Part shown: positions 34,693-43,250 of the stretch, one piece after another | Position numbering within the stretch: the first letter of the stretch is position 1 | How the letters are laid out: each line of letters opens with the position of its first letter | Origin: Nocardioides lijunqiniae | GTDB lineage: Bacteria; Actinomycetota; Actinomycetes; Propionibacteriales; Nocardioidaceae | DNA: 64,000 bases | Direction: 5' to 3' | NCBI RefSeq assembly: GCF_015024225.1 | Contig: NZ_JACJGM010000015.1 | Span: forward strand, 62,001-126,000 | The notes under the pieces: model-generated | What the model was told of the DNA's origin: nothing | The model's database searches: none | What the model saw: the letters and a program-made list of their open reading frames with translations, nothing else | Made by a program: the position numbers and the translations under genes

Positions 34693-35883
34693 ATGAGCGA
34701 GCCCGCGACGAGCCTGGGGTTCACCGAGTCCGAGGAGGCCTTCCGGGCGGAGGCTCGGGCCTGGCTGGCCGAGCACCACCCGGGCCGGCTCCCCTCCATG
34801 GACACCGACGAGGGCGCCGCCGCCCACCGCGCCTGGGAGCGCACGCTCGCCGAGGGCCGCTGGTCGGTCGTGGGCTGGCCCGAGGAGTACGGCGGGCGCG
34901 ACGCCTCGCTCACCGAGTGGGTGATCTTCGAGGAGGAGTACTACCTCAGCGGCGCTCCGACCCGGATCGCGCAGAACGGCATCTCGCTGCTCTCGCCGAT
35001 CATCTTCGAGCACGGCACCCCCGACCAGCAGCAGCGCTTCCTGCCGCCGATGACCGACGGCACCGAGGTCTGGGCCCAGGCCTGGTCCGAGCCCGAGGCC
35101 GGCAGCGACCTCGCCGGGATCCGCAGCCGCGCCACCCGCGACGACGCGCGTGGAGGCTGGGTGCTCGACGGCCAGAAGATCTGGAGCTCGCGCGCGCCGT
35201 TCGCCGACCGCGGCTTCGGCCTCTTCCGCAGCGACCCGGACGCCGAGCGGCACCGCGGCCTGACGTACTTCCTCTTCCCCCTCGACGCCGACGGCGTCAC
35301 GGTGCGCCCGATCGCCCAGCTCGACGGCGACGCGGGCTTCGCCGAGATCTTCTTCGAGGGCGTGTTCGTCCCCGACGCCGACGTGCTGGGCGGCGTGGGC
35401 GACGGCTGGCGCGTCGCGATGAGCACCGCCGGCAACGAGCGCGGGCTCTCCTTGCGCGCCCCCGGCCGGTTCCTCGCCGCCGCCGACCGCCTCGTCGCGC
35501 TCTGGCAGGAGCGCGGCGCCACCGCACCGGGCCTGGCCGACCGGGTCGTCGACGCCTGGATCGGCGCGCACGCCTACCGGCTCTACACGTGGGGCACCGT
35601 CGACCGGCTCCAGGGCGGCGGCGACCTGGGCGCCGACGGCAGCGTCAACAAGCTGTTCTGGTCCGAGCTCGACGTGGACCTGCACGAGACCGCGCTCGAC
35701 CTGCTCGGCCCCGAGCAGGAGCTGCGCAGCGAGGGCGCGCCCCGCGACGGCGCCTGGGTCGACGACTACCTCTTCTCGCTGGGCGGCCCCATCTACGCCG
35801 GCACCAACGAGATCCAGCGCAACATCGTCGCCGAGCGCGTGCTCGGGCTGCCCCGAGGCGACAACCGGAGGGCGGGCGCATGA
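34693..35883 (+). CDS. fadE31: Acyl-CoA dehydrogenase FadE31-like
   Basis: Acyl-CoA dehydrogenase of 396 residues with WPEEYGGRDASLTEWVIFEEEYY, AQAWSEPEAGSDLAGIRSRA, GQKIWSSRAPFADRG and GTNEIQRNIVAERVLGLPRG. First gene of a coupled three-dehydrogenase operon whose order matches fadE31-32-33 (Rv3562-Rv3564) of M. tuberculosis. Such subunits usually form mixed alpha2-beta2 enzymes. ATG chosen from TACGGT 7 bases upstream. The stop overlaps the next start in ATGA. Confidence 0.86.
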   Translation: MSEPATSLGFTESEEAFRAEARAWLAEHHPGRLPSMDTDEGAAAHRAWERTLAEGRWSVVGWPEEYGGRDASLTEWVIFEEEYYLSGAPTRIAQNGISLLSPIIFEHGTPDQQQRFLPPMTDGTEVWAQAWSEPEAGSDLAGIRSRATRDDARGGWVLDGQKIWSSRAPFADRGFGLFRSDPDAERHRGLTYFLFPLDADGVTVRPIAQLDGDAGFAEIFFEGVFVPDADVLGGVGDGWRVAMSTAGNERGLSLRAPGRFLAAADRLVALWQERGATAPGLADRVVDAWIGAHAYRLYTWGTVDRLQGGGDLGADGSVNKLFWSELDVDLHETALDLLGPEQELRSEGAPRDGAWVDDYLFSLGGPIYAGTNEIQRNIVAERVLGLPRGDNRRAGA

Positions 35884-36857
35884 GGTTCTCCCTCTCGGAG
35901 GAGCAGCAGGCGTTCGGCCAGGCGGTCCAGGCCCTGCTCGCGGCCGCCGACGTCCCCGCCGCGACGCGCGCCTGGGCGAGCGGCGACACCACCGCGGGTG
36001 AGGCCCTCTGGGGCCGGCTCGGCGAGCTCGGGGTCACCGCCCTGGCCATCCCCGAGGAGCTCGGCGGCATCGGCGGCTCGCCGCTCGACCTCGTCGTGGC
36101 GCTCGACCGGATCGGCTACCACGGTGCGCCCGGCCCGTACGTCGAGTCCCTCGCCCTGGCCCCTCTGCTCCTGGCCGGCACCTCGCAGCACGGACTGCTC
36201 GAGCAGCTGGCCGAGGGCGCCGCCCGGGTGAGCGTCGCGGCACCTCCCCTCGCGCCGTACGCGCTCGACGCGGAGTCCTCGCACACGTTCCTGCTCGCCG
36301 ACGGCGCGCTGTCGCACGCGGTCGTGGAGCGGCCGCTCACCTCCGTCGACCCGGCCCGTCGGCTCGCCGCGGTGACCGCCGGCGAGGCCGTCGGCCAGGT
36401 GGGGCAGGCGACCGTCGACCTGGCGCTGGGCCACGCCGCCCTCGCCGCCTCGGCCGTCCTGGTCGGCGCCGGCCAGCGGCTGCTCGACGAGGCGGTCGTC
36501 TACGTCGGCCAGCGGCGCCAGTTCGGCCGCGCGATCGGTGAGTACCAGGCGGTCAAGCACGCCCTGGCCGACGTGCGCGTGGCCCTCGACTTCGCGCGCC
36601 CGCTGGTGCACGGCGCCGCACTCGAGCTCGGCGACCGCTCCGACGTCGCCGCGCGCGACGTCTCCGCCGCGAAGGTCGCCGCCTCGGAGGCCGCCCACCT
36701 CGCCGCCCGCACCGCCCTGCAGGTGCACGGCGCCGTCGGCTACACCCTCGAGCTCGACCTCAGCATCTGGATCCTCAAGGTGCGGGCCCTGGTCGGCGCG
36801 TGGGGCACACCGGCCCACCACCGGGCCCGCGTCCTCGCCAGCCTGACGGGAGCCTGA
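35880..36857 (+). CDS. fadE32: Acyl-CoA dehydrogenase FadE32-like
   Basis: A 325-residue acyl-CoA dehydrogenase subunit of the short, divergent type found in steroid pathways: MRFSLSEEQQAFGQAV, AIPEELGGIGGSPLDLVVALDRIGYH, YVGQRRQFGRAIGEYQAVKHALADV and ALQVHGAVGYTLELDLSIWILK. It lacks the clear middle flavin-binding GSDLAG segment, as expected for the non-FAD-loop partner in a mixed tetramer. Coupled by ATGA to fadE31. Confidence 0.86.
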   Translation: MRFSLSEEQQAFGQAVQALLAAADVPAATRAWASGDTTAGEALWGRLGELGVTALAIPEELGGIGGSPLDLVVALDRIGYHGAPGPYVESLALAPLLLAGTSQHGLLEQLAEGAARVSVAAPPLAPYALDAESSHTFLLADGALSHAVVERPLTSVDPARRLAAVTAGEAVGQVGQATVDLALGHAALAASAVLVGAGQRLLDEAVVYVGQRRQFGRAIGEYQAVKHALADVRVALDFARPLVHGAALELGDRSDVAARDVSAAKVAASEAAHLAARTALQVHGAVGYTLELDLSIWILKVRALVGAWGTPAHHRARVLASLTGA

Positions 36858-36859
36858 CG

Positions 36860-37960
36860 ATGCGGTTCGCGCTGAGCGAGGAGCAGGAGGAGCTGGCCAC
36901 CGCCGTGCGCGGGCTGGTCGAGCGCCGCGCCGGAAGCGTCGACGTCCGCGCGGCCGCCGCCTCGGAGCGCGGCTACGACGAGGAGCTCTGGGGCACCCTC
37001 AGCAGCCAGATCGGGGTCGCGGCCCTCGCCATCCCGGAGGACTACGGCGGCGCCGGCTTCGGGCTGTTCGAGACCCACGTCGTCCTGGAGCAGCTCGGGG
37101 CCTCGCTGACCCCCTCGCCCCTGCTGGGCTCGGCGGTCCTGGCCGCGCAGGCGGTCCTGGCCGCAGCGGGTCCCGCCGACTGCGAGCGGCTGCTGCCCGG
37201 CATCGCGGAGGGCACCTCGATCGCGGCGCTGGCGTGGGCCGACGCCCGCGGGCGCTGGCGCACGGACACGACCGACGTCCGGGCGACCGAGGGTGACGGC
37301 TGGACCCTCACGGGCAGCGCCACCCTGGTGCTCGGCGGCCCCACGGCCGACGTGCTGCTCGTGGTCGCCGACACCGGCGCGGGCCTCGGCCTCTTCGAGG
37401 TCGTCCCCGCGGACGCCGGCGTGACGCGGACCCCCACCCCGGCCGTGGACCTCACCCTCCAGCTCGCCGAGGTGACCCTCGAGTCCGCCCCCGCGACCGC
37501 ACTGTCGACGGACGCCGGGGAGGCGCTTGAGCGCGTCCGCGCGGTCGCCACCGTGGCCGTGACCGCACTCCAGGTCGGTGGCGCCCAGGCCGCGATGGAC
37601 CGCACCGTCGCCTACCTCAAGGAACGCGAGCAGTTCGGCCGACCGCTCGGGTCGTTCCAGGCCCTCAAGCACCGGGCCGCCGACATGCTGGTCGCCGTGG
37701 AGACCGCCCGCTCGATGTCGTGGTCCGCCGCCTGGGCGGCGTCGGAGGACGGCCCGGACCTGCAGCTCCAGGCCTCCCTGGCCAAGGCCTGGTGCACCGA
37801 CGCCTTCAACGCCGTCGCGGCCGAGGCCGTGCAGCTGCACGGCGGGATCGCGATCACCTGGGAGCACGACGCGCAGCTCTACTTCAAGCGCGCCCACGCC
37901 ACCGCCCAGCTCTTCGGCGCCGCCCACGAGCACCGCGCACGGATCCTGCCGCACCTCTGA
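36860..37960 (+). CDS. fadE33: Acyl-CoA dehydrogenase FadE33-like
   Basis: A 366-residue acyl-CoA dehydrogenase subunit: MRFALSEEQEELATAVRGL, AIPEDYGGAGFGLFETHVVLEQLG, YLKEREQFGRPLGSFQALKHRAADM and EAVQLHGGIAITWEHDAQLYFKRAHA. It starts 2 bases after the fadE32 stop. In mycobacteria the products of these three genes act late in ring C/D breakdown; the exact partnering here is inferred. It ends 4 bases from the convergent oxidoreductase gene. Confidence 0.86.
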   Translation: MRFALSEEQEELATAVRGLVERRAGSVDVRAAAASERGYDEELWGTLSSQIGVAALAIPEDYGGAGFGLFETHVVLEQLGASLTPSPLLGSAVLAAQAVLAAAGPADCERLLPGIAEGTSIAALAWADARGRWRTDTTDVRATEGDGWTLTGSATLVLGGPTADVLLVVADTGAGLGLFEVVPADAGVTRTPTPAVDLTLQLAEVTLESAPATALSTDAGEALERVRAVATVAVTALQVGGAQAAMDRTVAYLKEREQFGRPLGSFQALKHRAADMLVAVETARSMSWSAAWAASEDGPDLQLQASLAKAWCTDAFNAVAAEAVQLHGGIAITWEHDAQLYFKRAHATAQLFGAAHEHRARILPHL

Positions 37961-37964
37961 CGCG

Positions 37965-38909
37965 TCAGGCGTCGGGGGCGAGCACCACGACCTTGCCGCT
38001 CAGCGTGCCCGCGGCCGCCTGGGTGTGCACGTCGACCAGGTCCGCCAAGGGCACCCGGTGGGCGACGTCGACGCGCAGCTCGCCCCGGTCGACCCGCTCG
38101 ACGAGACCGGCGAGCTGGTCGGCGTCGCTGCGGACGTAGAGGTCGATGGCGCGCACGCCGCGGGCCTCGTCGCCGGGAGCCGGCATCCAGACCGTCGTGC
38201 TGACGACGACGCCGCCGTCGGCGACCCGGGCGGCCAGCGCCGCGAAGGTCTGGGGCTCGATGGGCGCGAGGTTGAGCAGGACGTCGACCGGCTGGTCGAT
38301 TGCGGCGGCGACCTCGGTGGCGGCGTGGTCGACCACCTCGTCCGCGCCGAGGTCCAGGACGTGCTGGCGACTGCGCTGGTCGGCGGTGGCGATGACGTGG
38401 GCTCCCGCCTCGTGGGCGAGCTGGACGGCGTACCCGCCGACCGCGCCGCTCGCGCCGTTGACCAGGATCCGCTGCCCCGCCTTGAGCCCGGCGTGCTCGA
38501 AGAGCGCCTGCCAGGCCGTCAGCCCCACCAGCGGCAGGGCCGCGGCGTCGGTCAGCGGGATGCTCGTCGGCGCGGCCGCCAAGGCCTCGGCCGGCGCGAG
38601 CGCGAGCTCGGCGGCCGCCCCGTCGCCCACCATCGGCAGGAAGCCGATGACGGCGTCGCCGACCGCCCAGCCGCTGACGCCCTCGCCCAGCGCGTCGACC
38701 GTGCCGGCGACGTCGAGGCCCGGGGTGTGCGGCAGCGCGACCGGGATCGGGCCCTGCATGTAGCCCGCGCGGATGTTGCCCTCGACGGAGTTGAACGTCG
38801 TCGCGGCGACGCGGAGGCGGACCTGACCCGGCCCGGGGGTGGGTGTCTCGACGTCCTCGTAGCGGAGGACCTGCGGGTCGCCGAACTCGTGGAACCGAAC
38901 TGCCTTCAT
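37965..38909 (-). CDS. NADP-dependent alcohol dehydrogenase/quinone-reductase-like protein
   Basis: Medium-chain dehydrogenase/reductase of 314 residues: MKAVRFHEFGDPQVLRYEDV, LPHTPGLDVAGTVDALGEGVSGWAVGDAV and the NADP-binding VNGASGAVGGYAVQLAHEAGAHVIAT. The catalytic zinc ligands are missing, so it is of the quinone oxidoreductase type. The substrate is unknown; it is not clearly part of the steroid pathway. A 14-bp palindrome 55 bases upstream may be its operator. Confidence 0.88.
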   Translation of the reverse strand: MKAVRFHEFGDPQVLRYEDVETPTPGPGQVRLRVAATTFNSVEGNIRAGYMQGPIPVALPHTPGLDVAGTVDALGEGVSGWAVGDAVIGFLPMVGDGAAAELALAPAEALAAAPTSIPLTDAAALPLVGLTAWQALFEHAGLKAGQRILVNGASGAVGGYAVQLAHEAGAHVIATADQRSRQHVLDLGADEVVDHAATEVAAAIDQPVDVLLNLAPIEPQTFAALAARVADGGVVVSTTVWMPAPGDEARGVRAIDLYVRSDADQLAGLVERVDRGELRVDVAHRVPLADLVDVHTQAAAGTLSGKVVVLAPDA

Positions 38910-38964
38910 GGCGTGCTGCCCTTCTCGGGGATTCGCGTGAGTGATGCTGACGCTAGTCCTAAGC

Positions 38965-38978
38965 GGACGAATTCGTCC
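38965..38978. promoter_or_regulatory. Palindromic operator candidate upstream of the oxidoreductase
   Basis: GGACGAATTCGTCC is a perfect 14-bp palindrome, embedded in an A/T-rich patch (CATATATT next to it) that stands out from the high-GC surroundings. On the minus strand it is followed within 20 bases by TAGGAC and TAGCGT, possible -10 boxes. The regulator is unknown; the nearby TetR gene is one candidate. Confidence 0.45.
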
Positions 38979-39069
38979 ATATATTCCCTGGCCTCGTCCA
39001 CCTCGGCAGCCGGGGCGCCCCGCTGACGTGCGCGGAGCAGGAGAGGCGGCGCGAAGGTCGGCGCGCCGG

Positions 39070-39851
39070 TCAGGACCGGGAGTCCCAGAGGGCGCGGTAG
39101 TAGTCGATCCGCTCCGCATCGGGAGCGATGCCGTAGACCTCGAAGAAGAGGCCGTCCCAGCCCGGACCGTAGTTCCACTCGAGGCTCATGGCACCGATGG
39201 CCAGATCGGCCCACCGGTCGGCGACCGCGAGGTCACCGACGTCGACGTGCGCGGCGAAGGATCCCCGGCTGTCGACGAGCGTGTTGGGGGCGCAAGCATC
39301 GCCATGCACGAGGACCGGGTCCTGGACCGGGGACGTGGACCGAGCTCGAGTGACGCTCGAGGGGCCCAGGACAGCCAGTGCGGCGGCACTGCGTCCAGCG
39401 GCAGCGCGTGCAGGCGCCGGAGGCCTATGGCGATGGCGCGCACGGCTTGCTTTGGCTCCGCGCGCCAGCACTCGTCCACCGCACTGTCGGCGTCCAGCGC
39501 GGCCGTCACCATCCATTGCCCGGTCCCGTCGTCACCGGCCGCCAGCCCTCGCGCCGCCGGATGCCGCCCCTCCAACCACCGCAGTCGTTCCACCTCTCGG
39601 CCGAGGTCGACGCCGGCGGTGTGTGGACTCCACTTGACGTACCGGTCGCCGATCCGCCAGGTCTGGCCACCTACCTGGTTCCGCCACACCAGCTCGGGCG
39701 CGACTGGGTCCGCCGCGGCGCTCTGCCGAAGGATCGCTTGCAGGATCGGGGCCGGATCCTCACCCGGCTCGAGAGTGCGGAAATGAAGGTTCCACGCGGC
39801 CTCGGTGTCGTCGGGACCCTCCAGGCCGTGAGACTCGGCCTCGTTCACCAT
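39070..39851 (-). pseudogene. Aminoglycoside-type phosphotransferase, frameshifted
   Basis: Two frames together make one APH-family kinase of about 260 residues. The N-terminal part starts at ATG 39851 (MVNEAESHGLEGPDD) and holds WRIGDRYVKWSPHTAGVDLGREVERLRWLEG. The C-terminal part is in another frame and holds the catalytic VLVHGDACAPNTLVD and the metal-binding HVDVGDLAVADRWADLAIG. The switch is near 39330, at a run of four G (four C on the coding strand). A real loss-of-function indel or a sequencing error would both explain it. It shows lower GC than its neighbours. Confidence 0.8.
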
Positions 39852-39930
39852 CGAAGGGACCCCAGACCGGCCACGTACCGGAGGGGGGTCACGGACATCG
39901 GTCGATGCACCCGTTCACGATAGGCCCGCG

Positions 39931-40200
39931 TCAGGGCCGGGCGGGACGCCAGCGCGCCTTGAGCACCTGGACCGCGCCATACGCGAGCAGGCACACCCCG
40001 ACGACCCCCAGGATGACCGCGACGAGCGCCGCGTCCTGGTCGCCGTAGGTGGCCGGGGCACTGCAGGGCCCGACCTCGGTCTCGAAGCAGGTGTTGTCCC
40101 TCGGCCAGTCCTTCTCAGCGATTCGTCCTGCGATCGCGAGCAGCACACCGCCGACCACGAACGCGCACCACGGAAGCGTGTCTCGCAGAACCTGGCGCAT
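39931..40200 (-). CDS. Hypothetical two-helix membrane protein
   Basis: An 89-residue product with two membrane helices (WCAFVVGGVLLAIAGRI and AALVAVILGVVGVCLLAYGAV) joined by a short outside loop with two cysteines (NTCFETEVGPCSAP). No family is recognised. ATG start is the most likely; CAGCAT lies 6 bases upstream as a weak leaderless box. It is divergent from the TetR gene. Confidence 0.68.
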   Translation of the reverse strand: MRQVLRDTLPWCAFVVGGVLLAIAGRIAEKDWPRDNTCFETEVGPCSAPATYGDQDAALVAVILGVVGVCLLAYGAVQVLKARWRPARP

Positions 40201-40273
40201 GCCGGCATGCTGGCACAGGCCGCGCTTCTCGGGGCGTCTGCATCCTCGGCCTGCACCCACGGTTGAATGAGTC

Positions 40274-40849
40274 ATGGCCGACACGGGCGCCGGGGCTCGG
40301 CGCGAGCTGCGCAGCGACGCGCACCGCAACCGCGAGCGGGTCGTGACGGCCGCCGTCGCCGCGCTGCACCGCGAGGGCCTGGCGGTGCCGATGGCCACGA
40401 TCGCGGCGGACGCCGGCGTGGGGGTCGGGACGCTCTACCGGCACTTCCCCACGAGGGAGGAGCTGCTGGAGGAGCTGACCCACCGGTCGTTCCGGCTGAT
40501 GGTCGACCGGCTCGCGCACGCCCGCGAGGCCGGTGGCACCGCGACCGAGGTCCTGCGCGCCTTCCTGCGAGCCGTCATCGCCGACCGCGACGACATGGTG
40601 CTGCCGTCGACCGGCGGCCCGGCGAGCCCCGGGAAGGCGGCCCGGGCGGTGCAGGCCGAGCTGCACCGTGGCATCCGCGAGGTGCTGGACCTGGGCGCGG
40701 CGGACGGCACCGTCGTGCGCGACGTCGCGGTGTCCGACATCGCCTGGCTCGGCGCCACCCTCGCGCAGCCCGGCCGGCCGGGCGCCGCGTGGGAGCGGGT
40801 CTGCCTCCGCCTGCTCGACACCTACCTCGCCGGCCTCCGGACCCCCTGA
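40274..40849 (+). CDS. TetR/AcrR family transcriptional regulator
   Basis: A 191-residue repressor. The N-terminal helix-turn-helix reads MATIAADAGVGVGTLYRHFPTREELLEELT; the C-terminal ligand domain is helical and unassigned. Its target may be the convergent SDR gene or the nearby oxidoreductase with a palindromic operator; neither is shown. ATG start. Confidence 0.9.
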   Translation: MADTGAGARRELRSDAHRNRERVVTAAVAALHREGLAVPMATIAADAGVGVGTLYRHFPTREELLEELTHRSFRLMVDRLAHAREAGGTATEVLRAFLRAVIADRDDMVLPSTGGPASPGKAARAVQAELHRGIREVLDLGAADGTVVRDVAVSDIAWLGATLAQPGRPGAAWERVCLRLLDTYLAGLRTP

Positions 40850-40878
40850 CCCCCGATCCCCGGCCCCGAGGGCTCAGG

Positions 40879-41625
40879 TCACCAGGGCACGACGCCGTCG
40901 TCGTCGAAGAAGCCACCGGTCGGGCCGTCGTCGGGCAGGGTCGCGAGCCGGATCGCCGTCGCAGCGCCCTGCTCTGGGGTGCGGTGGCCGCGGAAGCCGT
41001 TGAGGTCCGTGGCGACGAAGCCCGGGCAGGCCGCGTTGATGAGGACGGGCGAGCCCGCCAGCTCCTTGGCGTACTGGACCGTGACGGCGTTGAGGAACGA
41101 CTTCGACGGGGAGTAGGCCACCGCCACCGGGCCGCTGTCGGCGTCCGGGTCGGTCTGGCGGGCGAGGGAGCCCACGCTGCTCGACATGTTGACGATGCGC
41201 GGCGCCGACGAGCGGCGCAGCAGCGGCAGCATCGCGTTGGTGACCCGGATGACGCCGATGACGTTGGTCTCCACGGCGTCGCGCACGACGTCGAGGTCGG
41301 CGGTGGTGGGCGTCTGCGCCATGCCGCCGGTGATGCCGGCGTTGTTGACCAGCGCGTCGAGCCCGCCTCGCTCCTCCAGCAGCCGCGCGGCGGCCGCGAC
41401 GCTGGCGTCGTCGGTCACGTCCAGCGGTACGCCGAACGCGTCCACGCCCGCCTCCCGCAGCCGGGTCACCGCCTCCTCGCGGCGCTGCTCGTCGCGGGCG
41501 CCGACGCCGACCCGCCAGCCGAGGGCGCCGAGGCCGGCCGCGATCTCGTAGCCGATCCCCTTATTGGCGCCGGTGACCAGCGCGGTCCTGGGGCTGTCTG
41601 TCTGCTCGTTCGTGTGGATGCTCAT
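40879..41625 (-). CDS. SDR family oxidoreductase
   Basis: Classical short-chain dehydrogenase of 248 residues. ALVTGANKGIGYEIAAGLGALG binds NAD(P), VNNAGITGG follows, and the catalytic site is NMSSSVGSLARQ ... AYSPSKSFLNAVT (Tyr-x3-Lys). It resembles carbonyl reductases. The divergent LysR gene with shared operator-like repeats is its likely regulator. Confidence 0.9.
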   Translation of the reverse strand: MSIHTNEQTDSPRTALVTGANKGIGYEIAAGLGALGWRVGVGARDEQRREEAVTRLREAGVDAFGVPLDVTDDASVAAAARLLEERGGLDALVNNAGITGGMAQTPTTADLDVVRDAVETNVIGVIRVTNAMLPLLRRSSAPRIVNMSSSVGSLARQTDPDADSGPVAVAYSPSKSFLNAVTVQYAKELAGSPVLINAACPGFVATDLNGFRGHRTPEQGAATAIRLATLPDDGPTGGFFDDDGVVPW

Positions 41626-41693
41626 GCCTCGAGCGTGTCCGGACGCGCGCCGCTCCCCAACACCGATGAGGTGGGCACCGATACCGTGGGGGT

Positions 41694-42560
41694 ATGGACA
41701 CCGCGACCGGCCTGGAGACGCGCGAGCTGCGCTACTTCGTGGCCGTCGCGGAGGAGCTGCACTTCGGCCGGGCCGCGGAGCGGCTCGGCATGGCGCAGCC
41801 GCCGCTGTCGCGTGCCATCAGCCAGCTCGAGCGCCGGGTGGGGGCCACGCTGCTCGACCGCACCAGCCGCCGGGTGACGCTGACCGAGGCCGGTCGGGTG
41901 CTGCTCGAGGAGGGTCGCGCCGCGCTCGAGGCGGTGGAGGCCGCCGGACGGCGCGCGCAGCGGGCGGCACTCGCGGGAACGGGGCAGGCGTCGGTGGTGC
42001 TCACGGCCAAGGCCGGCGCCTCCAGCGAGCTGCTCGCCAAGCTCCTCGACGCCTACGCCGCCGAGCCCGGCGCCGCCGCCGTCGACGTGCACCTGTGCGG
42101 CCCCGGCGAGCAGGAGCGGCTGCTGCGCGACGGGCGCGCCGACGTCGCGCTGCTGCACCGGCCCTTCGACGCGACGGCCGGCTTCGACACCGAGGACCTC
42201 GTCACCGAGCACCAGGTGGTGCTGCTGCCGGCCGGGCACCCGCTCAGCCTGCGGAGCGAGATGACGCTCGCGGAGGTCGCCGACCTGCCCGGCCTGCCGC
42301 TGCCGCGCTGGCCCCGCCGCGACGGCAGCTTCCCCGACGGAGCCGGCCCGCAGGTGCGCGACCACACGCAGGTGCTCCAGCTGATCGCGCTCGGCCGCGC
42401 CTGCGCGGTCCTGCCGGAGTCGGCCGCGGCCACGCTCGGGCGCGACCTGTCCGCCGTACGGGTGACGGACGCGCCCGAGGTCACCACCGTCATCGCGTGG
42501 CCCGCGCACAGCCGCTCACGCGCCGTCGCCGGGCTGGTGCAGGCGGCGCTGCGGCTCTAG
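41694..42560 (+). CDS. LysR family transcriptional regulator
   Basis: A 288-residue regulator. Winged helix-turn-helix LRYFVAVAEELHFGRAAERLGMAQPPLSRAISQLERRVGATLLDRTSRRVTLTEAG, then a periplasmic-binding-like effector domain. ATG start with TACCGT (41682-41687) 6 bases upstream. Direct repeats CACCGAT at 41661 and 41676, the second touching this -10 box, are likely regulatory. The stop codon overlaps that of kstR2 on the other strand in the tetramer CTAG. Confidence 0.92.
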   Translation: MDTATGLETRELRYFVAVAEELHFGRAAERLGMAQPPLSRAISQLERRVGATLLDRTSRRVTLTEAGRVLLEEGRAALEAVEAAGRRAQRAALAGTGQASVVLTAKAGASSELLAKLLDAYAAEPGAAAVDVHLCGPGEQERLLRDGRADVALLHRPFDATAGFDTEDLVTEHQVVLLPAGHPLSLRSEMTLAEVADLPGLPLPRWPRRDGSFPDGAGPQVRDHTQVLQLIALGRACAVLPESAAATLGRDLSAVRVTDAPEVTTVIAWPAHSRSRAVAGLVQAALRL

Positions 42561-43186
42561 TCCCGACCGGGCCGGCGGAGCAGGCCGCCGTGCAGCATCG
42601 TGAGGTACTGGTCGGCGACGGCCTCGTGCTGGAGCCGGCCGTCGGGGCGGTACCACCGCACGGTCGCCCATACCGCGTCGCGGATGAAGCGGTAGACGAC
42701 GAGCGGGTCGAGGTCGTCGCGGAACTCGCCCGAGCGCTGCCCCTCCTCGAGGACGCCGAGCCACACCTGGTTGACCTGGGTGCTGGTCTCGCCGACGAAG
42801 CCGAGCTCCGGCAGGCTGGCGATGACGGCCGACTCGTTCTGGTAGAGCGCGACCGCGTGCGGGCTGGCGTGGATCGTGGCGAACGCGCTGCGCACGAGCC
42901 CGTCCAGGCTCTCGCGAGGCCCGCCGCCGCTCTCGGTGCTGGCGACGAAGCCGGCGAGCAGGGTCCTCATGAAGTCCTGGAGGATCTCCTGCAGCATCGC
43001 CTCCTTGGACTGGAAGTGGTGGTAGAGGCTGCCGGAGAGGATCCCGGCCTCGTCGGCGATGTCACGCACGGTCGTCTGGGAGTAGCCGCGGGTGGCGAAG
43101 AGCTCCTCGGCGATGGCCAGCAGCTCGGCGCGGCGGGTCGAGCCGGCGCCCCCCGGACGGCGTCGGGGTCGGTCGTCGTCGCTCAT
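42557..43186 (-). CDS. kstR2: TetR-family repressor KstR2
   Basis: A 209-residue TetR regulator with the DNA-binding segment YSQTTVRDIADEAGILSGSLYHHFQSKEAMLQEIL. It is divergent from fadD3 over a KstR2-type operator, the same arrangement of regulator and ligase as in other actinobacteria. KstR2 represses ring C/D degradation genes and is released by HIP-CoA, the product of FadD3. ATG start with GGAAGGGG upstream. Assignment rests on motif, operator and context. Confidence 0.88.
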   Translation of the reverse strand: MSDDDRPRRRPGGAGSTRRAELLAIAEELFATRGYSQTTVRDIADEAGILSGSLYHHFQSKEAMLQEILQDFMRTLLAGFVASTESGGGPRESLDGLVRSAFATIHASPHAVALYQNESAVIASLPELGFVGETSTQVNQVWLGVLEEGQRSGEFRDDLDPLVVYRFIRDAVWATVRWYRPDGRLQHEAVADQYLTMLHGGLLRRPGRD

Positions 43187-43221
43187 CGAGGCCCCTTCCG
43201 GTCCGGTACCGTAGGTTACCA

Positions 43222-43235
43222 AACAAGCACTTGGT
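43222..43235. promoter_or_regulatory. KstR2 operator between kstR2 and fadD3
   Basis: AACAAGCACTTGGT fits AnCAAGnnCTTGnT at every defined position and has the same GCAC centre as the fadE30/fadE31 site. It lies 15 bases before the fadD3 GTG and 35 bases from the kstR2 ATG, so it would control both, including autoregulation. Confidence 0.85.
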
Positions 43236-43250
43236 CAGTGAGGAGCACCC

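Noticed and set aside
38906..39214. Open frame ending near the oxidoreductase start
   Set aside because: It is antisense to nothing coherent, overlaps the 3' end of the phosphotransferase in another frame, covers the likely promoter and has no family resemblance.
42557..42560. Overlapping stop codons of LysR and kstR2 in CTAG
   Set aside because: Likely a chance result of tight convergent packing; no functional link is implied.
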